A stretch of 10,979 nucleotides of DNA from NCBI GenBank assembly GCA_049509395.1, contig JBEKZY010000158.1, positions 1 to 10,979 of the forward strand, given 5' to 3'. Origin of the DNA: JBEKIK01 sp049509395. Its GTDB lineage: Bacteria > Planctomycetota > Planctomycetia > Pirellulales > Thermoguttaceae. The position numbers and the translations under genes were made by a program. The notes below the pieces were generated by a model, which was not told where the DNA came from, ran no database searches, and was given only the letters and a program-made list of their open reading frames with translations. Position 1 is the first letter of the stretch. Each line of letters starts with the position of its first letter. Positions 6,778 to 10,979 of this stretch are shown here, piece after piece.

Positions 6778-6892
6778 TTCAAAACCCCGCAGGGATTTAA
6801 TATGATCTTTATCTCCCTATTCTAAAACCGCGTAGGGATTTAATATGATCTTTATCTCCTTATTTCAAACCCCGTAGGGTTTTAATATGATA
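6778..6892. repeat. Tandem 43-bp repeat (about 2.7 units)
   Basis: Units begin at 6778, 6821 and 6864 in exact 43-bp phase. Each has an AACCC...AGGG palindrome-like core, then TTTAATATGAT, and the first two continue with CTTTATCTCC. The third unit departs after TTTAATATGAT into the CCCAGGGC palindrome, so it is the outer end of the transposase unit; the first two look like partial copies of that end. The repeats are contiguous, with no unique spacers, so this is not a CRISPR array. Confidence 0.85.
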
Positions 6893-6893
6893 G

Positions 6894-6912
6894 CCCAGGG
6901 CAACGCCCTGGG
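6894..6912. repeat. REP palindrome, left middle copy
   Basis: An 8-bp perfect stem CCCAGGGC/GCCCTGGG with loop AAC. It is the exact reverse complement of the copy at 7473-7491. Confidence 0.85.
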
Positions 6913-6964
6913 GAGAGGGATCTCAACAATGCACATTAAAGCCCTGAAAGGGCGAAATAATCTT

Positions 6965-7417
6965 TCAATCCCACACATATCGTTCATCGAATTTGATTTG
7001 GTATTTCTGCAAAAACTCGCGGAATTCATCTTGAAATGTTTTCTTTCGGTGATGGTCCTTCTGCCCAATAATATATCTTTTAACCGTGGGCAACTGCGAT
7101 TGCCCGATTGAAAATGCCCCATAACCATTTTGCCATGCAAACCTTGAATATTGATCGCATTTCGTCTTGATCCATTTTGAGGAACTCTTTTTAACTTCTT
7201 CCAATAGATCGGCAACGGCAATGGTCCTCGACAATGAACAAACAACATGTACAGGATCTTCCGTCCCGCCGATTTGATGTGCCGGAGAACGGCAGGCTTT
7301 GAATATTGAGGCCAAATATGGGAACAATTCGTTTTCAAGATCGGGTTTTATGAAGGGTTTGCGATTTTTCGTGCTGAAAATAATGTGCACCAGAACATTG
7401 GCGAGCGATTGGGCCAT
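6965..7417 (-). CDS. REP-associated tyrosine (IS200/Y1-type) transposase, probably inactive
   Basis: Seen: 150 residues, the normal size for IS200-like Y1 transposases. It starts MAQSLANVLVHIIFSTKNRK, and carries SSSKWIKTK (78-86), FAWQNGYGAFSIGQS (93-107), the tyrosine motif VKRYIIGQKDHH (Y115, Q119, H122, H123), and ends DERYVWD, all as in the family. Known: the enzyme binds single-stranded palindromes through a metal held by the HUH motif and cuts them with the tyrosine. Odd: the HUH motif, normally DHVH, reads DPVH (residues 54-57); codon CCT at 7255-7253 replaces His by a single-base change from CAT. The reading frame is otherwise intact, suggesting recent decay, a sequencing error or a variant. 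The ATG at 7417 is chosen over the TTG at 7423 because AGAGG lies 6 bases ahead of it. Flanking palindromes are described under the unit. Confidence 0.92.
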   Translation of the reverse strand: MAQSLANVLVHIIFSTKNRKPFIKPDLENELFPYLASIFKACRSPAHQIGGTEDPVHVVCSLSRTIAVADLLEEVKKSSSKWIKTKCDQYSRFAWQNGYGAFSIGQSQLPTVKRYIIGQKDHHRKKTFQDEFREFLQKYQIKFDERYVWD

Positions 7418-7472
7418 GTTCAACCTCTATAACGCCCTTTCAGGGCTTTTGAATAATTAACGATATCCTATC

Positions 7473-7491
7473 CCCAGGGCGTTGCCCTGGG
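7473..7491. repeat. REP palindrome, right middle copy
   Basis: CCCAGGGC-GTT-GCCCTGGG, the inverted copy of 6894-6912. The unit's outermost right palindrome (7504-7518) ends only 5 bp from the stop codon of the neighbouring 128-residue gene. Confidence 0.85.
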
Positions 7492-7523
7492 CTGTCATAT
7501 TTTAACCCCTTCAGGGTTTGCTT

Positions 7524-7910
7524 TTACCATTCTCCATTGCAAGAAATCAATATGGCCGCCTCTCCCGGGGTTCCTGCCAACCATTGAAATCCTCCGCCTT
7601 CCTTGGAAAACGGCTTAACCAACCCTGCGATGTTGTCCCAAGTTCCTGCCGTGAAACCACACTCGAAATTGTTTTCTTCTTTTCCCTTTTTTCTAACAAC
7701 CGCTTGATCACAACTTTGCAAGATAAGTGTTAGGTGGCAGCTTCCGATCGATTCCACCCATGGCAAATTGTGGATTTCCATTTCTTGATTATTTTCTGAA
7801 GCTAATTGTTTTATTATATCATGGAGTTGTGCGGCTTCGGCAACTGTAAAGTCATACAAACGTATTAATGGGCAATTGGATGATCCCGCGTGAAGGTATT
7901 CCAATTTCAT
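7524..7910 (-). CDS. Conserved-looking hypothetical protein, 128 residues
   Basis: I do not recognise a named family. Seen: start MKLEYLHAGSSNCPLIRLYDF, then a helix-like stretch (TVAEAAQLHDIIKQLAS), SIGSCHLTLILQS in the middle, and an aromatic, Gly-rich end (FECGFTAGTWDNIAGLVKPF, then GGGFQWLAGTPGEAAILIS). No signal peptide, membrane segment or catalytic motif is visible, so it is probably a small cytoplasmic alpha/beta protein. The ATG at 7910 is preferred over a GTG at 7919 because AAGGAG (7919-7924) stands 8 bases before it but overlaps the GTG. It follows alaS on the same strand by 44 bp with no terminator-like stem, so co-transcription is likely. Its 3' end touches the REP/RAYT unit, whose insertion left the frame intact. 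Confidence 0.8.
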   Translation of the reverse strand: MKLEYLHAGSSNCPLIRLYDFTVAEAAQLHDIIKQLASENNQEMEIHNLPWVESIGSCHLTLILQSCDQAVVRKKGKEENNFECGFTAGTWDNIAGLVKPFSKEGGGFQWLAGTPGEAAILISCNGEW

Positions 7911-7954
7911 TAGTTTCACTCCTTAGTAACATTTTACTTCTACTTTTTGAGTCG

Positions 7955-10567
7955 TCATTTCAGCATCTTTTTCATGGCTTCTTTCGCCGCTGCGAAGGCG
8001 TCGGGTAATTTTTCCGGCGATTTGCCGCCGGCTTGGGCCATGTCCGGGCGTCCGCCGCCGCTGCCGCCTATTATGCTCGAAGCCGCGCGGATCCAGGCCA
8101 CCGCGTCGAGGCCTTTTGCGACCAGGTCCTTGGTAAGTCCGGCGATCAGTGTTACTTTCTTTTCTTCAGCCTGTGCATTGCCCAACATCACGGCGAGCGA
8201 AGCGTTCTTGCGACGCAGCAGATCGATCAATTGCCGCATTTCAGCAGGACCGCCGGGCACTTCGGCAGTAATAATTTTGACCCCGGCGATTACCTCGGCT
8301 TGTGCGAGAAGCTGATCCACGCCCGCCCCTTCGGCCTTTGGACCGGCGGCCTTCTTTTTCAGATCCCGCAGTTCTTTCCCGATCGATTCCAGGCGATCGG
8401 GCAGGTTTTCAGCCGGGATTTTTAATATTCCCGCGGCTCGGGCAAGGATGGATTGCGTGCGCTGGATGAATTCCAATGCGCCGCGCCCGGTAAGGGCCGT
8501 GATTCGCCGCGTGCCTGCCGCCACGCTCTCTTCGCCGATGATTTTCATGAGGCCGATCTGACCGGTGTTTTCCAGGTGCGTGCCCCCGCAAAGTTCCTTG
8601 CTGAAATCGCCGGCGTAAACCACCCGCACCACGTCGGGATACTTTTCGCCGAAAAGCATCATGGCCCCCGTTTTTCGGGCCTGGGCTATGGGCATGTTTT
8701 CCCAACGAATGGGCAATGCCGCCATGATCTTGTCGTTCACTTCGATTTCAATCCGCTGCAACTCCTCCGGCCCGACTGCCGATGGATTGGCGAAATCGAA
8801 CCGTAGAAGATCGTTATCCACTTTCGAGCCCTGCTGCATGGCGTGCTCGCCCAGGAGTTTGCGCAAGGCGTAGTGCAGCAGGTGCGTGGCCGAATGGGCC
8901 CGGCGGATGCCTTGCCTGCGCGCGGCGTCGACCCGGGCCGTGACAATCGCCCCCAGTTCGACTTGTCCTTCGCGCAAATGACCGACGTGCAGGATGAAGG
9001 CGCCCTCGACCTGTGCGTCGATTACCTCGAAGTGAAAATGCTCGCCGTCGATCTCGCCTACGTCGCCCACTTGTCCGCCCATCTCGCCGTAAATAGGCGT
9101 CTTGTCGAGCACCAGCACGATCGGCCGCTCGTGATCCACCTCGTCGATCCGGTCGCAGAGTTGCTCGTTGGAAATAATGCCCAATACCTTTGCGTCCCGA
9201 ACTTCGTTGGTTTCGTAGCCCAAAAACGTGCTGCCGTGCACGGCCTTTTTCAGGGCCTCCAGCGGATCGTGCTTGAAGACCTGAATTTTTTCGGCTGATC
9301 CGGAAATTTCGCCGTGTTTTTCCATCTCCGCCTGGAAACCGGGCCAATCGAAGGTGAAATTCCGCTCGGCGGCCAGGGTTTCGAACAACTCGGGCGGGAA
9401 ACCGTGGGTTTGGAACATGTCGGCGGCCTCGCTCCCCGATACCGTGCCGCGATGTTCGCTGCGCATTTGGCTGAAAATACGTTCGATGCGGTCCAATCCC
9501 GCGTCGATGGTCGAAAGGAAATGGCCCTCCTCCTTTTCGATCACATTGGAGACCTTGGCTACGGTTTCGCTCAGCTCGGGATAAGGCTGCTTCATCAGTT
9601 CGGCCACCGTGCCCACGAGCTTGTGCAAGAATGGCTCTTTCATGCCCATCTGATGCCCGTCCAACACTGCACGGCGCAAGAGCCGCTTGATAACGTATTT
9701 TTCCTTGTTCGGGCCGGGAATCACGTTCTCGTGAATGGCGAACGTGCAGGCCCGGACATGATCGGCGATACGGCGCAAGCGCCGGCCGGTCTCGGTTTCA
9801 GGCTCATAACGGACGTGGCACACCTCGCCCGCCGCCTCGACCAGCGGCCGGAGGATGTCGATGTGGAAATTTGTATCCACGCCTTGCAAAACCGCCGCTG
9901 TTCGCTCCAGGCCCATGCCGGTGTCGATGTTGCGGCTGGGCAGCGGGCGGAGATTATGGGGCGGATCGCCCACCCGGTTAAACTGCGTGAATACCAGGTT
10001 CCAAATCTCGACCGAGCCGAATTCGGTTTGATAATAAATTTCGCTGCACGGGCCGCACACCCCGTCGGGCCCTTGGCTGGGTGCGTTTGCCGGCCAGAAA
10101 TTTTCGTCCTCGCCCAGTCGCTGCAGTCGCTCGGGCGGAAGGCGGATTTCGTTAAGCCAGATGCCCGCCGCCTCGTCGTCGTCGAGGTAGACCGTGGCCG
10201 AAATACGGTTGGGATCCAATGCCAGCCATTTTTTATCGGTCAAAAACTCCCAGGCCCAATTGATTGCTTCCCGCTTGAAATAATCGCCGAAGCTGAAATT
10301 GCCCAGCATCTCGAAAAACGTGTGATGGTAGGCCGTGCGTCCCACGTTGTCGATATCGCCCGTGCGCAGGCATTTCTGGCAGGTCGTGGCCCGGGTGAAT
10401 TCCAACTTGCACCGGCCCAAGAAATGGTCCTTAAACTGGTTCATCCCCGCCGGCGTAAACAATACCGATGGATCCCATCGCGGCACCAGCACGTCGCTGG
10501 GCCGGCGCGTGCAGCCCTTGGTCTCGAAAAAAGCCAGATATTTTTCGCGTAATTCGTTTGATTTCAT
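7955..10567 (-). CDS. alaS: Alanyl-tRNA synthetase
   Basis: Seen: 870 residues, full length for bacterial AlaRS. The class II catalytic domain (about 1-240) has VLFTPAGMNQFK, TFFEMLGNFSFGDYFKRE (motif 2, 83-100) and GMGLERTAAVLQG (motif 3, 217-229). The tRNA-recognition helices follow. The editing domain has the zinc-binding pair HSATH (H558, H562) plus CGGTH (C660, H664), the residues that hydrolyse Ser- and Gly-tRNA(Ala) mischarges in the family. A linker helix leads to the C-Ala domain with GGSGGGRPDMAQAGG (834-848). Known: it charges tRNA(Ala) in the cytoplasm and is essential. All active-site regions look intact. The ATG at 10567 starts MKSNELREKYLAFFE, exactly where homologues begin. 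The only ribosome-binding candidate is GAGGGG about 11 bases upstream, inside the arm of a palindrome. A 128-residue gene follows 44 bp downstream. Confidence 0.98.
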   Translation of the reverse strand: MKSNELREKYLAFFETKGCTRRPSDVLVPRWDPSVLFTPAGMNQFKDHFLGRCKLEFTRATTCQKCLRTGDIDNVGRTAYHHTFFEMLGNFSFGDYFKREAINWAWEFLTDKKWLALDPNRISATVYLDDDEAAGIWLNEIRLPPERLQRLGEDENFWPANAPSQGPDGVCGPCSEIYYQTEFGSVEIWNLVFTQFNRVGDPPHNLRPLPSRNIDTGMGLERTAAVLQGVDTNFHIDILRPLVEAAGEVCHVRYEPETETGRRLRRIADHVRACTFAIHENVIPGPNKEKYVIKRLLRRAVLDGHQMGMKEPFLHKLVGTVAELMKQPYPELSETVAKVSNVIEKEEGHFLSTIDAGLDRIERIFSQMRSEHRGTVSGSEAADMFQTHGFPPELFETLAAERNFTFDWPGFQAEMEKHGEISGSAEKIQVFKHDPLEALKKAVHGSTFLGYETNEVRDAKVLGIISNEQLCDRIDEVDHERPIVLVLDKTPIYGEMGGQVGDVGEIDGEHFHFEVIDAQVEGAFILHVGHLREGQVELGAIVTARVDAARRQGIRRAHSATHLLHYALRKLLGEHAMQQGSKVDNDLLRFDFANPSAVGPEELQRIEIEVNDKIMAALPIRWENMPIAQARKTGAMMLFGEKYPDVVRVVYAGDFSKELCGGTHLENTGQIGLMKIIGEESVAAGTRRITALTGRGALEFIQRTQSILARAAGILKIPAENLPDRLESIGKELRDLKKKAAGPKAEGAGVDQLLAQAEVIAGVKIITAEVPGGPAEMRQLIDLLRRKNASLAVMLGNAQAEEKKVTLIAGLTKDLVAKGLDAVAWIRAASSIIGGSGGGRPDMAQAGGKSPEKLPDAFAAAKEAMKKMLK

Positions 10568-10578
10568 GGTAATTTGGT

Positions 10579-10617
10579 CCCCTCTCCCTCCGGGAGAGGG
10601 CTAGGGTGAGGGTGATT
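10579..10617. repeat. REP-like palindrome just upstream of alaS
   Basis: CCCTCTCCC (10580-10588), loop TCC, then GGGAGAGGG (10592-10600) form a perfect 9-bp stem; CTAGGGTGAGGGTGA follows. This CCCTCTCC/GGAGAGGG plus GGGTGAGGG arrangement is a common interspersed palindrome type in many bacteria (recalled from general knowledge, not checked). On the minus strand it lies 12 bases before the alaS ATG and contains the purine-rich bases that could serve as Shine-Dalgarno sequence. Confidence 0.75.
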
Positions 10618-10790
10618 GTATTGTATCGAATCCATTATCATATCGAGACAGTACTTATGTGAAAAGACGTGTGCAACTACTGGCTTGTTGAGCAGTTCCT
10701 GTAAGGGTAGGATGGATGCCATGAAAGAGGCTGATAATTTTAGACATAAATACAGGATACGCCGGGAATATTGTCCATCGAAGGTGATTT

Positions 10791-10979
10791 ATGAATTGCA
10801 ATTTAGAATCTATTAATTTGTTTAAAGGGTACACACAAGAGGAAAATGAAAATACACATGCATTTTTTGCTTTCCTAAATTTTCTGTTATGTACAAACAA
10901 AAAAATGTTTTTATCTTTTTGGCGTGAGTTAAAAATAGGAAATAATGATATAGAAACAAATGACATTGAAATAGATATT
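10791..10979 (+). CDS. N-terminus of an AT-rich gene of unknown function (cut by window edge)
   Basis: Seen: an open frame of 63 codons from the ATG to the right edge with no stop, starting MNCNLESINLFKGYTQEEN and continuing ENTHAFFAFLNFLL. AAGGTG (10781-10786) stands 4 bases before the ATG. Base use is very unlike the neighbours: 46 of 189 bases are G or C (24%), while alaS next to it is clearly GC-rich. That points to recent transfer or an accessory island. The motif YTQEENENTHAFFAFL resembles the N-terminal E-N-x-x-T-x-x-F/L pattern seen in some PD-(D/E)XK-type nuclease proteins of defence loci, but the catalytic part is outside the window, so this is a weak inference. Transcribed away from alaS across a 223-bp gap. 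Confidence 0.6.
   Translation, partial: MNCNLESINLFKGYTQEENENTHAFFAFLNFLLCTNKKMFLSFWRELKIGNNDIETNDIEIDI

Larger units (their letters stand above)
6867..7520. mobile_element. REP/RAYT unit: transposase gene flanked by symmetric palindromes
   Basis: Each side of the transposase gene has the same three palindromes in mirror order. Left, from outside in: AAACCC/GGGTTT (6867-6882), CCCAGGGC-AAC-GCCCTGGG (6894-6912) and GCCCT-GAA-AGGGC (6941-6953). Right, from inside out: GCCCT-TTC-AGGGC (7434-7446), CCCAGGGC-GTT-GCCCTGGG (7473-7491) and AACCC/GGGTT (7504-7518). The linker between the outer and middle palindromes, TATGATAG on the left and TATGACAG on the right (reverse complement), is also kept. 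This is the arrangement expected of a REP-associated tyrosine transposase with its cognate REP sequences (known family behaviour); mobility of this copy is doubtful. Confidence 0.82.

Noticed and set aside
6778..6892. CRISPR-like short repeat array
   Set aside because: Units are contiguous 43-bp tandem copies with no unique spacers and no cas genes.
9314..10552. 412-residue open frame on the plus strand
   Set aside because: Exactly antisense to alaS, a gene with all family motifs. Long antisense frames are expected opposite GC-rich codons.
10616..10966. Short open frames of 66 (plus) and 103 (minus) residues near the right edge
   Set aside because: The first lacks a ribosome-binding site and overlaps the start of the AT-rich gene; the second is antisense to that gene and arises from AT-rich DNA with few stops.

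Overview
The window is a bacterial chromosomal segment, most likely from Planctomycetota (moderate confidence). The reasons are the alaS and uvrA sequence style, the MJ0042-type zinc-ribbon protein with one membrane anchor, a secreted C45-family acyltransferase-like protein, an RRM protein with a glycine tail, and several classes of intergenic palindromes and heptad repeats. No rRNA, tRNA or CRISPR array was seen.

Layout from left to right. Positions 1-553 (minus) hold the N-terminal 184 codons of uvrA, cut by the window edge. Positions 696-1928 (minus) encode an exported C45-type Ntn-hydrolase whose signal peptide is partly written in a 7-bp repeat. Positions 2069-3706 (minus) encode an orphan membrane histidine kinase (four TM helices, PAS, HisKA, HATPase) with a strong Shine-Dalgarno sequence. 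Positions 3937-4284 (minus) encode a small RRM RNA-binding protein with a Gly/Arg tail. A 484-bp gene-free stretch follows, with a near-perfect 28-bp inverted repeat built of TCAGGGT heptads, leading into a nickel-responsive regulator (nikR) at 4769-5182 (plus) with all metal ligands present. A GC-rich stem-loop separates nikR from the convergent zinc-ribbon membrane protein gene at 5336-6769 (minus).

From about 6778 to 7520 lies a REP/RAYT unit: an IS200-like REP-associated tyrosine transposase gene (6965-7417, minus) flanked symmetrically by three palindromes on each side, plus two extra 43-bp repeat units that run to within 8 bp of the zinc-ribbon start codon. The HUH motif of the transposase reads Pro-Val-His, which suggests it has lost activity. 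Next come an unrecognised 128-residue protein (7524-7910, minus), probably co-transcribed with alaS (7955-10567, minus), a complete alanyl-tRNA synthetase. A different palindromic repeat sits right before the alaS start and could mask its ribosome-binding site. The right edge (10791-10979, plus) enters a strikingly AT-rich open frame (46 G+C in 189 bases), probably the start of an accessory or transferred gene.

The genes do not form one pathway: they are housekeeping (uvrA, alaS), sensory/regulatory (histidine kinase, nikR, RRM protein) and unknown functions. The interest is mainly in the repeat ecology: at least four unrelated short-repeat families, each touching the 5' end or 3' end of a gene. 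I found no convincing new multi-gene system; the best candidates for a second look are the decayed RAYT unit with its ordered palindromes, the heptad inverted repeat before nikR, and the AT-rich gene at the right edge.
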